64,000 nt of DNA from an uncultured Opitutia bacterium (GTDB lineage Bacteria; Verrucomicrobiota; Verrucomicrobiia; Opitutales; Puniceicoccaceae), in NCBI GenBank assembly GCA_913056175.1, contig CAJXLM010000007.1:1-64000 (forward strand). The letters are read 5' to 3'. Shown one piece after another: positions 49,512-60,133 of the stretch. The notes under the pieces are model-generated. The model was given only the letters and a program-made list of their open reading frames with translations. It had not been told where the DNA came from and did no database searches. Both the position numbers and the translations under genes were made by a program. Each line of letters begins with the position of its first letter. Position 1 is the first letter of the stretch.

Positions 49512-50906
49512 CTAAAGCTCGCAGGCCGTCGGTTGGACCGTGTCGGAGAAGGTGAAGAGGTCGACTTGCTCGGGCTGTTCGAGGAGCTGGCGGGCGGCGA
49601 GGTAGCCGGCGATGCTCCACGTCTGGTAGAGCCTTGCCTCTTTCCCGATGAGGCGTCCGCTGCGCCCGTCGTAGTACTCTGGCCATCCGTCGGCGGCGAG
49701 TCGCTCGCCCGCCCGCTCGACGGTTTCATGGAGGCCGGCGTCCTGACCGGTACGCAGGCAGGCAGCCGTGAAAATCCAGAGCAGGAAGGGCCAGTTCCCC
49801 CCATTGTGGTAGGACCACGGGCTGTTCTTCGGGTCGCTCCCGGTAAGGAGGAACCAGTCGTGCTTCTCCAGGGCGGGGTAGACGAGCTTGAGCGGCATTT
49901 CCCCGACGAGGAAGTCGCGCCGGTCGTGGAAGAGGCGGGTGATCTGGCCGGCCTCGGGCGCGGCGGCGAGCCCGCTGATCACCGCGAGGAAGTTGCCCTG
50001 GGCGAAGACGCGGAAGTCAATCCGGGACGGGCCGAGGTTGCCGAGAAAGTAGCCGGCCTCCCGCGGGAGCCATTCGAAGAGCCACTGCGGAATGGTGCTC
50101 GGGTAGATGTTGAAGCGGTTCGCCGCGTTTTCCCCGAACTCCTCGACATCGAAGCGGTAGATCCGGTTCAGGTCGGGGAGGTCCAACCAATAGAAGGTGC
50201 GCAGGTGGTAGACGAGCTGGCTCTGGCGGAGCCGGACGGAACGGATCAGCTCGTCGTTTCCGTCGATCCCGGGCGTGAGCAGGTTCTCGGCCGAGCGCAG
50301 GGCGAGGAAGAAGAGGGTCTGGATTTCCAGCGGGTGTCCGTAGACGCCCATGCGCCGGTCGATCATGAAGGCACCGTCGGGGACGAGGAGGGTGGGTGTC
50401 AGCTCGTGGCCCGGGGTGAGGACGAATTGGAGGATCAGCCGAATGGTCTCCTGGATCGGGGCCGTCTGGGCGAAATGCTCGTCCCCGCTGGCCTTGGTGT
50501 AGGCGTGGAGGACGTAGAGCCACCAGAAGGCGGAGTCCATCGGGGTGACCCTGCCAATGGCGCGGTTGCCGTAGTCGGGGACGATCTGCTCGCGCCCATT
50601 CTGTCCCTCGAGCAGCTTGAAACTGGCCGGGAGCATGCCGCGGGCGGCGTGGAAGCAGTCGAAGTGCTGCTCCTTGCTCTGGAGGGTCGCACTCGTGCGG
50701 AGGAAGGAGCGGACGATGCTGTGCTCTCCGCGGAGGAGGAGGGCCACCGCGGAGACCGCGAAGTCCCGCATGAAGACTTCGTCGTAGTTGAGGGCCGGGC
50801 CGTCGCCGTCCGGAGGATTGGCCGCGACGGTCCCGATGGGTTCCTCGTTCCGGCGAACGAGGGCCTCCTCCATGCGCTCCCAGGCCTCCGACTCGACCGA
50901 AGCCAT
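49512..50906 (-). CDS. Alkaline/neutral invertase (GH100)
   Basis: 464 residues from ATG 50906-50904. Characteristic GH100 blocks occur in order: NYDEVFMRDF (about 39-48), FLRTSATLQSKEQHFDCFH, RGMLPASFKLLEG, IGRVTPMDSAFWWL (about 115-128), DGAFMIDRRMGVYGHPLEIQ (about 173-192) and WSYHNGGNWPFLLWIF (about 372-387), the last with catalytic carboxylate surroundings. It hydrolyses sucrose to glucose and fructose in the cytoplasm. The family is mainly known from plants and cyanobacteria. Last gene of the gnd-zwf operon; the ATG overlaps the stop of the glucokinase by one base. Confidence 0.9.
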   Translation of the reverse strand: MASVESEAWERMEEALVRRNEEPIGTVAANPPDGDGPALNYDEVFMRDFAVSAVALLLRGEHSIVRSFLRTSATLQSKEQHFDCFHAARGMLPASFKLLEGQNGREQIVPDYGNRAIGRVTPMDSAFWWLYVLHAYTKASGDEHFAQTAPIQETIRLILQFVLTPGHELTPTLLVPDGAFMIDRRMGVYGHPLEIQTLFFLALRSAENLLTPGIDGNDELIRSVRLRQSQLVYHLRTFYWLDLPDLNRIYRFDVEEFGENAANRFNIYPSTIPQWLFEWLPREAGYFLGNLGPSRIDFRVFAQGNFLAVISGLAAAPEAGQITRLFHDRRDFLVGEMPLKLVYPALEKHDWFLLTGSDPKNSPWSYHNGGNWPFLLWIFTAACLRTGQDAGLHETVERAGERLAADGWPEYYDGRSGRLIGKEARLYQTWSIAGYLAARQLLEQPEQVDLFTFSDTVQPTACEL

Positions 50907-51634
50907 CAAATGGAGAAATCCGGCCCGCTGTTCTTGGCGCCGGTCGTGCTGCCCGGCTCTTCCCCGCGGACCTCCCGGGCTTCCTGCCAGAGCCGGAAGC
51001 CCCCGACAAAGGCGTTCTGGTTGCCGCCCATGATCCACTGCTCCGGCAGTTCGCCGAGGTGCTTGGCGTTGCCGCCGCCCAGCACGATGTAGTCGGCCTG
51101 CAGGCCGGTTTGCAGGATCTCGATGATGGCGCGGGCGTGCTTGCGCCACTTTTTCTTGCCCATGCGGTCGTAGCCGGCCTGGCCGGCGTAGTCCTCGTAG
51201 GTGCGTTCCTTCCGGTAGGGCAGGTGGCCCAACTCGAGCGGCTGCAGGTGGCCCTCTACGATGAGGGCGGAGCCGAGGCCGGTGCCGAAGCCGAGGAAGA
51301 GCATCCGCCCTCCCTGGTAGGACCCGAGCGCCTGCATGGCAGCGTCGTTGACGACGCGCGTGGGCACACCGAAGGCCTTGGTGAAGTCGTAGTCCTTCCA
51401 GCCGGGCCCGAGATTCCATGGGTCCACGGCGGGCTTGTTGTCGCGGACGGGTCCCGGGTAGCCGATGGAGACGGCGTCGAAGGACCAGCCTTCGAGGATT
51501 CCGCGGATGCCTTCCATCATGGCGTCCGGGGTCATCTCATGACCGGAGGCAAAGCGGCGGCGTTCAGAGGGCTCGTGCCCGGAGAGGAGGATCTTTACAT
51601 GGGTGCCTCCGATGTCGACGGCAAGGATGTTCAT
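50906..51634 (-). CDS. ppgK: Polyphosphate-type glucokinase (ROK superfamily)
   Basis: 242 residues. AVDIGGTHVKILL (about 5-17) is the phosphate-binding DxGGT motif, VVNDAAMQALG (about 93-103) contains the catalytic aspartate, and FLGFGTGLGSALIV (about 112-125) binds the phosphoryl donor. ELGHLPYRKERTYEDYAG replaces the CxCGxxGC zinc motif of typical ROK kinases, as in polyphosphate glucokinases. It would phosphorylate the glucose released by the invertase. Donor choice between polyphosphate and ATP is not certain. Confidence 0.8.
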   Translation of the reverse strand: MNILAVDIGGTHVKILLSGHEPSERRRFASGHEMTPDAMMEGIRGILEGWSFDAVSIGYPGPVRDNKPAVDPWNLGPGWKDYDFTKAFGVPTRVVNDAAMQALGSYQGGRMLFLGFGTGLGSALIVEGHLQPLELGHLPYRKERTYEDYAGQAGYDRMGKKKWRKHARAIIEILQTGLQADYIVLGGGNAKHLGELPEQWIMGGNQNAFVGGFRLWQEAREVRGEEPGSTTGAKNSGPDFSI

Positions 51635-52278
51635 GGGGTAGCGATTGGGTGGGGCTCAGGGGGGCTCCCCGGGTCCTCGACGAGGAACCAAGGCTGGTTC
51701 CAGCTCTGCAGGACCTGCCGGCCGCGTTCGTGGCCCAGCACGGAGAGGGAGGTGGTGGAGAGGAGGAGGGACTGGGCGGTTTCCGGTGGGAGGCCGAGCC
51801 AGACGGTGGCAAGGATGCGCAGATAGTGCCCGTGGGCGAAAACGGCGACCCTTCCGCCGGCCGGGGTGATCCGCTCAAGGGCGCGGGCGGCCCGGCCGGC
51901 GACATCGGCGGGGGTTTCCCGGAGGAGGGGGCTGCCTTTCCAGATCGTCCACTCCGGATCGCCCAGCTCCTCGCGGATTTGCGCGGTGGTCCGCCCCTCG
52001 ATGCCGCCGTAGTCCCACTCCTGCAAGTCCTCGTCGAGAATCGGCTGGGCATGAATCCCGGAGAGTTCGCAGGTCTCGCGGGCCCTCTCGAGGGGGCTGG
52101 AGAAGACCGCGTCGAAGGACTCGCTGCGCAGGCGCCGCCCGAGGAGGCGGGCGTGCTCGCGGCCCTGTTCGGTGAGGGGGAGGTCGGTGCGGCCGGTGTG
52201 CTGGCCGCTCAGGCTCCAGGCGGTCTCGCCGTGCCGGATCAGCCAGATCTCGCGGTTGGTGGTAGGCGCGGTGCTCAT
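51631..52278 (-). CDS. Histidine phosphatase family protein
   Basis: 215 residues. [20 protein letters not shown] (about 13-32) holds the phospho-accepting histidine and the first arginine; [10 protein letters not shown] (about 60-69) gives the second arginine and EWDYGGIEG (about 87-95) the acid; [11 protein letters not shown] (about 147-157) has the second catalytic histidine. The family includes phosphoglycerate mutases and many small-metabolite phosphatases. Its place between zwf and the glucokinase suggests a sugar phosphate. It overlaps both neighbours by four bases. Confidence 0.87.
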   Translation of the reverse strand: MSTAPTTNREIWLIRHGETAWSLSGQHTGRTDLPLTEQGREHARLLGRRLRSESFDAVFSSPLERARETCELSGIHAQPILDEDLQEWDYGGIEGRTTAQIREELGDPEWTIWKGSPLLRETPADVAGRAARALERITPAGGRVAVFAHGHYLRILATVWLGLPPETAQSLLLSTTSLSVLGHERGRQVLQSWNQPWFLVEDPGSPPEPHPIATP

Positions 52279-53666
52279 GCGTCCTCGGCGCCCGGCTCGT
52301 GCCAGCGCATGCCCTTGCGAAGGAGGTGGTCGGCCTCCGCGGGTCCCCAGGTGCCCTGCTCGTAGTAGTGCACGGGGGTCGGCTTGTTGAGGATGGGGTC
52401 AACGGCGATCCACGCGGCCTCGACCCCGTCCTGCCGGGCGAAGAGGGTGGAGTCGCCGCACATGGCGTCCCCGAGAAGCCGGTCGTAGGGCTCGAGGCGA
52501 TCGGAGGCGTTCTCGGAGACCCGCAGTTCCTGCTGTTCGCCCTCCATCCCGCTGCCGGGGCTCTTGGCCCGGGCGCCGGTGGCGATGATGATCTCGGGGC
52601 TGAGGCGGAAGCGGAAGTAGTTGCCCTCGCCCTGCGGGATCTCGTGGAAGATCTGCCGGGGCGGACGCTTCAGGTGTACGAGGATCTCAGTGACGGTCTT
52701 CGGCATGCACTTGCCCGCGCGGATGTAGAAGGGCACGCCGGCCCAGCGCCAGTTGTCCACGTGCATTTTCACCGCGGCGAAGGTTTCCGTCTGCGATTCC
52801 GGATCCACGCCTTCCTCGCCCCGGTAGCCGACAAACTGGCCGCGGACGACCTCGTCGGTGCGGAGGGGCCGCATGGAGCGGAAGACCTTGATGCGCTCGT
52901 CGCGCACGGAGCGGCTGGAGGCGTCCACGGGAGGCTCCATGGCGAGGAGGCCGACGAGTTGGGTCATGTGGTTCTGGATGACGTCGCGGATCGCCCCGGT
53001 ATTCTCGTAGAAGGCCCCGCGCCCGCTCACTCCGAACTCCTCGGCCATGGTGATCTGCACCCAGTCGATATGGTCGCGGTTCCAGATGGGCTCGAGGAAG
53101 GAGTTCGCGAAGCGGAAGTAGAGCAGGTTCTGGACGGGCTCCTTCCCGAGGTAGTGGTCGATCCGGAAGATGTTCTCCTCGGGAAAGACCGATTGGAGGG
53201 TGCGGTTGAGCTCCCGGGCGCTTGCCAGGTCATGGCCGAAGGGCTTCTCCACGACGACGCGGGCGTTGTCCGCACAGCCGGAAGCCCCGAGCTGCTCGAC
53301 GACGGTCTCGAAGAGTACGGGCGGGATGGCGAGGTAGTGGGTCGGCCGCTTGGCCCCGTCCAGTTGCTTGCGAAGCTCCTGGAAGGTGGCCGCGTCGGCG
53401 TAGTCGCCATCCACGTAGCGGAGGAGCGACTTCAGCTTGGCGAAGGCTTGGTCGTCCACCCCGCCCCCGTGCTTCTCGAGGCTTTCCCGGGCGCGCTCGA
53501 CGAGGTCGTCGAGGCCCCACCCGGCCTTGGCCACGCCGATGACCGGTACCTCAAGGGCACCGCGCTGGATCATCGCTTGGAGGGAGGGGAAGATCTTCTT
53601 GTAGGCGAGGTCACCGGTGGCCCCGAAGAAGACGAGGGCATCCGAGTGCGGTTGATTCTGGAGCAT
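52275..53666 (-). CDS. zwf: Glucose-6-phosphate 1-dehydrogenase
   Basis: 463 residues from ATG 53666-53664. [17 protein letters not shown] (about 13-29) is the coenzyme-binding GxxGDLA motif, [13 protein letters not shown] (about 145-157) contacts NADP, and [15 protein letters not shown] (about 175-189) contains the catalytic histidine. It oxidises glucose 6-phosphate to 6-phosphogluconolactone. The gene lies 61 bases after gnd and overlaps the next gene by four bases. No 6-phosphogluconolactonase (pgl) is in the cluster. Confidence 0.96.
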   Translation of the reverse strand: MLQNQPHSDALVFFGATGDLAYKKIFPSLQAMIQRGALEVPVIGVAKAGWGLDDLVERARESLEKHGGGVDDQAFAKLKSLLRYVDGDYADAATFQELRKQLDGAKRPTHYLAIPPVLFETVVEQLGASGCADNARVVVEKPFGHDLASARELNRTLQSVFPEENIFRIDHYLGKEPVQNLLYFRFANSFLEPIWNRDHIDWVQITMAEEFGVSGRGAFYENTGAIRDVIQNHMTQLVGLLAMEPPVDASSRSVRDERIKVFRSMRPLRTDEVVRGQFVGYRGEEGVDPESQTETFAAVKMHVDNWRWAGVPFYIRAGKCMPKTVTEILVHLKRPPRQIFHEIPQGEGNYFRFRLSPEIIIATGARAKSPGSGMEGEQQELRVSENASDRLEPYDRLLGDAMCGDSTLFARQDGVEAAWIAVDPILNKPTPVHYYEQGTWGPAEADHLLRKGMRWHEPGAEDA

Positions 53667-53727
53667 GGTGGATCTCCTGGGTTGGGCCGGTGGGCGAGAG
53701 TGGTGGAGCGGTGGGGAGGAAGGGCGC

Positions 53728-54738
<1,011 letters not shown>

Positions 54739-54816
54739 TACGAATCCTTTCGATGAGGGTTGAAGGGTTGGAAGAGGAGGGTGAGTTTTGACGCTGGTGG
54801 GGACGAAATGTCCACG

Positions 54817-55620
54817 TTATTCCTCCCCACGGGCGGCGAAGGTGTAAAAAGGGGCCGCCGCAAAAAAGGCGTTTTCCTCGTGGGCCCGGAGTTGGGCCTG
54901 CACCCATTCCTCCCCGTCGGAGGGCTGGAGGAGGCCGAGGGAGGGGATCAGCCGGGCGAAGCTGCGCACGCTGGAGAGCCAGAAGTCGGCGCGGCCGGCC
55001 TCCGACAGGACGTAGCCGCGGTGATGCTCCGGGAAAAAGCCGGCCGCACGGAGGAGGAGGGGAATGCGCTGGCAGACATCGGGCTGGTGGACGATGCCCG
55101 CGTAGAGCTGCCGCACAAGGTCCCGTCCGCGTACAGGATCGGGGAATCCGAACACGGTGGAGCCGTGGTCCGCCTCGAACACGATGACTTGCCCGCCCGG
55201 CCGCAGCACGCGGCGGGCCTCGCGGAGGAGGGTCGCGGGATCCTCCACATGGCTGAGGAGGGTGTGCAGGATGACGAGGTCCTGGGAGCCCTCCGCGAGG
55301 GGCAGATGCTCGCCCGGCGCGCCTACCCACTGGACACGCGCCTCCGGATCGAGCGCCCGCGCCCGCTCGAGGAAGCGCTCGCTACGGTCCACGCCCACCA
55401 CCGTCGAGCCGGGGGCGAGATGGCCAGCGAGGCGGCGGGCGACGACGCCGGTCCCGCAGCCGAGGTCGACCGCCGCGAGGGGGCGCTCCGCTGGGACCCA
55501 CTCGAGGTAGTCGGCGATCATCCCGGCAAAGGCGGAGTGCCCGCCGCGCTCCTCGAGCCGCGTACAGAGGGCGTCGACGATTTCCTCGGCCTGGGAGTCG
55601 GGGGAGAGGTAGGGATCCAT
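54817..55620 (-). CDS. Class I SAM-dependent methyltransferase
   Basis: 267 residues from ATG 55620-55618. AAVDLGCGTGVVARRLAGHL (about 49-68) is motif I, VVGVDRSERFLERA motif II, DLVILHTLLSHVEDPATLLRE (about 113-133) motif IV/V and RRVLRPGGQVIVFEADHG the post-motif strand. The C-terminal third with LRAAGFFPEHHRGYVLSEAG is typical of UbiE/Methyltransf_11-like enzymes. Its substrate is unknown. It is divergent from the glycosyltransferase gene and stands between the pentose phosphate operon and the polysaccharide genes. Confidence 0.85.
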   Translation of the reverse strand: MDPYLSPDSQAEEIVDALCTRLEERGGHSAFAGMIADYLEWVPAERPLAAVDLGCGTGVVARRLAGHLAPGSTVVGVDRSERFLERARALDPEARVQWVGAPGEHLPLAEGSQDLVILHTLLSHVEDPATLLREARRVLRPGGQVIVFEADHGSTVFGFPDPVRGRDLVRQLYAGIVHQPDVCQRIPLLLRAAGFFPEHHRGYVLSEAGRADFWLSSVRSFARLIPSLGLLQPSDGEEWVQAQLRAHEENAFFAAAPFYTFAARGEE

Positions 55621-55725
55621 CCCGGGGAAGCTGCCTCCGACCCGGCCGGGAAGGCAATGCGCACCTCGCCGGCCGGGCCCGAATTTCCTCGCCCGCCCTG
55701 TCCACGAGGCTTGTCTGGGGGAGTC

Positions 55726-56619
55726 GTGTCCGGGTTTGCCGTCATTGTCCTCAACTGGAATGAGCCTGCGGCCACCGTTCGCTGCGTGGAGAGTCTCCTC
55801 GGTCAACTCGGTCCCACCGATGAGTGCACGGTGATCGACAACGGCTCCGAGGACGATTCGCGGGCCCAGCTCGCGGCGCGTTGTCCGCAGGCTCGCCGGT
55901 TCGCCACCGGGTCCAACCTCGGGTATGCGGGAGGGAATAACGTGGGGTTGCGGGACGCCCTCGCGCGCGGGAGGGAGGAGATCCTCCTGCTCAACAACGA
56001 CACGGTCCTGCGGGCGGGCTGCTTGGCTGCCCTTCGCGGGGAACTGGCGAATGCCCCCCGGGCCGCGGCAGTCAGTCCAGTGGTCGACTTCGCCGGGCGC
56101 CCCGGGGAAGTGTACGCGGCGGGCGGCCGCTACCACTGGTCGGGCTACCCGGTCCTTCTCCGGAAGCGGCCGGAGCGGGCGGCTTCCGTGCCCTGGTTGA
56201 ACGGTTGCGCGATTCTCTTTCGGGCGGAAGCCCTCGCGGAGGTGGGTGTTTTCGATGAGCGCTTTTTTCTTCTCTTCGAGGATACAGAGTGGGGCGAGCG
56301 GGCGGCTCGGGCGGGTTGGGATCTCCGGGTGGTGCCGGCGGCCCGCCTTTTGCACGAGGGTTCCCGGTCCTTCGGTTCGACGCGCACTCCCCTGTACCAG
56401 TACTACTACACGCGCAACCATTGGCTGTGGGCCCGCGAGTCCCTCCCGGTCGCTCGCCGTTGGCGACGACGGTACGGTTTCCACTACCGGACCCGCAAGG
56501 CGCTGCACCGGGCGAGGCAGTCTCAGGGGAGCGAGACCCTGCTCCGGGCGATCCGGCAGGGGTGGGAGGATGCCCGGGAGGGGCGCTGGGGCCGGCGCGA
56601 GGAGGGTCGCTCGTGGTAA
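55726..56619 (+). CDS. Family 2 glycosyltransferase
   Basis: 297 residues from GTG 55726. IVLNWNEPAATVRCVESL at the start, DNGSEDDSRAQL (about 39-50), GSNLGYAGGNNVGLRDAL (about 63-80), and LLNNDTVL (about 88-95) with the DxD-like motif identify a GT-A fold; FFLLFEDTEWGERAARAGWD (about 184-203) is the acceptor/catalytic base block ED. It resembles rhamnosyl- and related transferases of surface polysaccharides. The stop TAA overlaps the next gene's GTG start. Confidence 0.9.
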   Translation: MSGFAVIVLNWNEPAATVRCVESLLGQLGPTDECTVIDNGSEDDSRAQLAARCPQARRFATGSNLGYAGGNNVGLRDALARGREEILLLNNDTVLRAGCLAALRGELANAPRAAAVSPVVDFAGRPGEVYAAGGRYHWSGYPVLLRKRPERAASVPWLNGCAILFRAEALAEVGVFDERFFLLFEDTEWGERAARAGWDLRVVPAARLLHEGSRSFGSTRTPLYQYYYTRNHWLWARESLPVARRWRRRYGFHYRTRKALHRARQSQGSETLLRAIRQGWEDAREGRWGRREEGRSW

Positions 56620-57374
56620 GGGAGCCGGAGAACGAGAGAGGGCCGGACGAAACGGCCGGTGGATTCGTGGAGCATCGGCCCCGCCCGGAGCGCTACGGCT
56701 TGCCCCGGGTCCGTCCGGGCGAGGCTCCCGCCCTGATCCTTGAGGGGGTTCCGCACAGCGCACGCGTGCTGGATGTCGGATGCGGGAGCGGAGAGATCGG
56801 GGTCCTGCTGCGGGAAATCAAGCAGTGCTCGGTGGTCGGGGTGGAACCGCAGCCGGAGCGGGTCGCCGCCGCCCGGCAACGGGGCCTCGAGGTCCACGAG
56901 GGGGTGCTCGATGAACGCCGGGCCGACGAGTTGGGAGCGTCCTTCGATGCAGTCTTGCTGGTGGATGTCCTCGAACACCTGGCCGATCCGGCCGCCCTGC
57001 TGGAGAGGGTCTCCCGAGTCCTCGCACCGGATGCCGCCCTGCACCTCTCTGTCCCCAATGTCGCCCACTGGACCGTCCGGGCGAATCTGCTGCGCGGCCG
57101 TTTTCGCTACGCCGAAAAGGGCCTCATGGATGCCACCCACCTTCGCTGGTTCACCCGCGAGACCCTTCGCGAGCTGCTCGCCCGCACCGGGTACCAACCG
57201 GTCGCCGAATGCGCTTCGGCCGGTGGCTGGCTGCCCGCGTACCGCCACCTGCCCTGGCGAGTCCTCCCTTCCGGAATGCGGCGCCGGACCGTTCGCTGCC
57301 TCAGCCAGTTCTGGCCCACCCTCTTTGGGGCCCAGTTTGTGGTCCGGGCGGTCCGCCTGCGGGGCGAACCCTGA
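56613..57374 (+). CDS. SAM-dependent methyltransferase in the polysaccharide cluster
   Basis: 253 residues from GTG 56613, 7 bases inside the preceding gene. VLDVGCGSGEIGVLLRE (about 52-68) is motif I, VVGVEPQPERVAAARQRG motif II, and FDAVLLVDVLEHLADPAALLE (about 110-130) the DVLEH motif. SVPNVAHWTVRANLLRGRFRY (about 149-169) with DATHLRWFTRETLRELL is typical of methyltransferases found beside glycosyltransferases. It probably methylates a sugar or lipid intermediate. Confidence 0.88.
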   Translation: MVREPENERGPDETAGGFVEHRPRPERYGLPRVRPGEAPALILEGVPHSARVLDVGCGSGEIGVLLREIKQCSVVGVEPQPERVAAARQRGLEVHEGVLDERRADELGASFDAVLLVDVLEHLADPAALLERVSRVLAPDAALHLSVPNVAHWTVRANLLRGRFRYAEKGLMDATHLRWFTRETLRELLARTGYQPVAECASAGGWLPAYRHLPWRVLPSGMRRRTVRCLSQFWPTLFGAQFVVRAVRLRGEP

Positions 57375-57378
57375 ACCA

Positions 57379-58599
57379 ATGGCCCCTCCGGTGCAGCCTC
57401 GAGAGCGGACGGCCCGGATCGCCGTGGTCACGGATCACGGGTTCTGGAAGCCCGCGAAGGGATCCGAACAGCGGATCGCCGCCCTTCTCGACTATCTCCT
57501 GCAGCAGGGGTTCCCGCTCTCCGTCCTGCGCAGCCGACCTCTCCCCCGCTCGGCCGACGCCGTCGCTTTGCAAGAGTGGAGGGAGCGGCTCGTCCTTCGC
57601 GTGCCGTCTCCAAGCCTGCGCTGGTGGTGGACCCTCCGCGGACCCCGTCGACGCCACCTCTCGGCCGTCCCCGCCCTGCGAAGGGAGGCCGCGGCGGCCG
57701 GCGCCGCCTGGGTGAGGCACTGCCTCCAGCGGGAGCCGCCGACCGCGGTGATCGTGGAATTCCTTCGCCTGGCCTACACCCTCACCGGGACGCCCACCGC
57801 CGCGGAGGGCGGCCCCCGGCGAATTCTGGACACCCACGATCCGGTCCACCTGCGCGCGCAGCGTTACGAGGCCGCCGGCCAGCGCGTTCCCCTTTCCCTT
57901 TCTCGCGAGGAAGAGGCGAGCGTGCTCGCGGGCTTTGATGCGCTCCTCGCCATCCAGGAGGAGGATGCCCGCCTCTTCCAATCGCTCGTTCCCGCCACCA
58001 CCGTGCTCACCGTACCCCACGGCCTGAACGTCCCGGAACCCGATCCGCGGCCACGACCACAGGAGGACGGATCTCTCCGCGCCGGCTTTCTCGGAGCGGG
58101 CGATGTCGCCAACGAAAGGGCCGTGCGCTGGTGGGCCGAGAAGGTCGAACCGTTTCTCGGGGGAAGGGTCACCCTGGTGGTCGCCGGTTCGGTCTGCGAC
58201 CGCCTCGCGGATCTCAAAGATCGGCCGGGGATCGAACTCCGCGGCCGGGTGTCGACTCCCGCTGCCCTTTGGCAGGAGGTCGACCTGGCCGTGAATCCGG
58301 TGTTCTTCGGCACGGGTCTGAAGATCAAGAATGTCGAGGCGCTCGCCGCCGGGCTTCCCCTCGTGACCACGGAGGTGGGACTGGAGGGAATGCGCGAGGC
58401 GGAGGGTGCGGGAGTCGTACGGGCGGACACCGCCGAGGAATGGAGCGCCGCCCTCCTCACCCTCGCCGCACGGCCCGCTGAACGGCTCGCCCGCGGGTGT
58501 CAGGGCCGGGATTGGGCACGAAGCCGCTTCTCCCCCGAGGTCGCTTTTGCTCCTCTCCTCCAGTTCCTCCGGTCCCGTCCTCCGCATCCCGCCCCCTGA
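57379..58599 (+). CDS. GT4-like glycosyltransferase
   Basis: 406 residues from ATG 57379, 4 bases after the methyltransferase stop. The N-terminal half has IAVVTDHGFWKPAKGSEQRI with the donor-free Rossmann fold, the middle LDTHDPVHLRAQRY. The C-terminal half holds GFLGAGDVANERAVRWW (about 235-251), ELRGRVSTPAALWQEVDLAV (about 285-304), NPVFFGTGLKIKNVEALAAG (about 305-324) and the final helix, matching the GT-B fold of GT4 enzymes. The donor sugar is unknown. Last gene of the plus-strand trio before repeat island 7. Confidence 0.87.
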   Translation: MAPPVQPRERTARIAVVTDHGFWKPAKGSEQRIAALLDYLLQQGFPLSVLRSRPLPRSADAVALQEWRERLVLRVPSPSLRWWWTLRGPRRRHLSAVPALRREAAAAGAAWVRHCLQREPPTAVIVEFLRLAYTLTGTPTAAEGGPRRILDTHDPVHLRAQRYEAAGQRVPLSLSREEEASVLAGFDALLAIQEEDARLFQSLVPATTVLTVPHGLNVPEPDPRPRPQEDGSLRAGFLGAGDVANERAVRWWAEKVEPFLGGRVTLVVAGSVCDRLADLKDRPGIELRGRVSTPAALWQEVDLAVNPVFFGTGLKIKNVEALAAGLPLVTTEVGLEGMREAEGAGVVRADTAEEWSAALLTLAARPAERLARGCQGRDWARSRFSPEVAFAPLLQFLRSRPPHPAP

Positions 58600-60133
58600 G
58601 CCCGGCGGGGCGCATCCGGAGCCACCGCCACCGCCGCGCCTTCCCCGGGCGGTGGCCCGCGTTTCCCGACCTCCAATGCGCCCCGCGCGGCTGCAGAAAT
58701 CTCCGCGCCATTCGCGGACACCCAAGTTCGCCGAACACAAAACGCCCAGCCGGAGCCCGCCAACCGGACGGGATCCGCGGACACCCATCCGCCAGAAATC
58801 CGGAGTTCGCAGACACCCATAATCTTGGCCGTCCCCGAAAAGCCTCGGAATTTGCGTGGAAAAATTGCGGACAGCCATATTTCTCGGAGAAGGAAGCCCG
58901 CGGGAGATTTTTCCGACACCCCGACGTCGAGAAAACAAAAGCGATCCTTTAGAAGCCCTCCTCATCTCTCCCCGCCGGGCAGCGCTCCCCGTTCCCCGGG
59001 GTACGATCCCTCCGGAGAGAGGGCTGCGGAGGAGGGGGAGTCTTTGGATGCACTGGGCCAGAGGAGTCGATTCCCGGGGTAAAGGCGGAAGGGGAGGAAA
59101 AGAAAATGGGTGTCCGCAAATGCCCGTCATTTCCTCTGGCTTTGTCTTTCGATGGGTGTCCGCAAAGGCCGATCGGACCGGATTGGGGAGGAGGAGGTCC
59201 GCGCCATCCGTGGACACCCATTTGCCAGAAATCCGCGGGCACCCAAGAGTTCGCAGACACCCACAATCTTGGCCGTCCCCGAAAAGCCTCGGAATCCGCG
59301 TGGAAAATTGCGGACAGCCATATTTCTCGGAGAAGGAAGCCCGCGGGAGATTTTTCCGGCACCTCAACGTCGAGAAAACAAAAGCGATCCCTTAGTAGCC
59401 CTGCCCATATCTCCTCGCCGGGCAGCGCTCCCCTCTCCCCGGCCTGGAATCCCTCCCGGGAGGAGGGGGAGTCTTTGGATGCACTGGGCCAGAGGAGTCG
59501 ATTCCCCCGGCGAACGCGGAAGGGGAGGAGGAGGAAATGGGTGTCTGCAAATGCCCCGCAATTTCCCCTGGCTTTGTCTTTCGATGGGTGTCTGCAAAGG
59601 TCGATCGGGCCGGATTGGGGAGGAGGAGGTCCGCGCCATCCGCGGACACCCAAGTTCGCTGAAGGCAAAACACCCGACCGGCGCCCGGCAACCGGAGGGA
59701 ATCCGCGGGAGTCCGCAGACACCCATAAATCCGTGCGCCATCCGCGGGCACCCAAGAGTTCGCAGACACCCACAATCCCGGCCGTCCCCCGAAAGCCTCG
59801 GAATCCGCGTGGAAAAACTGCGGACCCCCCTATTTTTCGCAGAAGGAATCCGCGGAAGTGGCAAATCCGCAACCCCCCGACCCGGGAACGGGGAAGCCTC
59901 TTGCGCAACGACGTACCGCACCCTGGGGTTGCAGCGTCCTGAAAATACAGAAGGACCGCGTCCGAGGTACCCAGGTATCTTTCCATTTCCTCCCCCCGGC
60001 TCGCCGAATCATGGAGGGAGATCACCTGTGGAGGTGCCCCACCGCGAACGGGTCCCCGAGCGAGGGGTGGCAGAAGCGAGGAGAAGGAGGGGTGTCCGCC
60101 CTTTTTCCGCGAGGTCTCCCGGCCTCATGCTTT
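58600..60133. repeat. Repeat island 7: 430-500-bp unit in two full and one partial tandem copies
   Basis: Copies: 58705-59200, 59201-59632 and a truncated one from 59633 to about 59855. Each begins GCGCCAT followed by a (G/T)CGGACACCCA core, then two further cores, a conserved block ATCTTGGCCGTCCCCGAAAAG and TGCGTGGAAAAATTGCGGACAGCC, and ends with two ATGGGTGTC(C/T)GCAAA cores before the next unit. About 12 exact cores occur; reverse cores open the unit and forward cores close it. Two degenerate cores (GACAGCCA, GGCACCCA) also recur in each copy. No gene is visible; the tail 59856-60133 contains only one variant core near 60089. It separates convergent genes. Confidence 0.9.
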
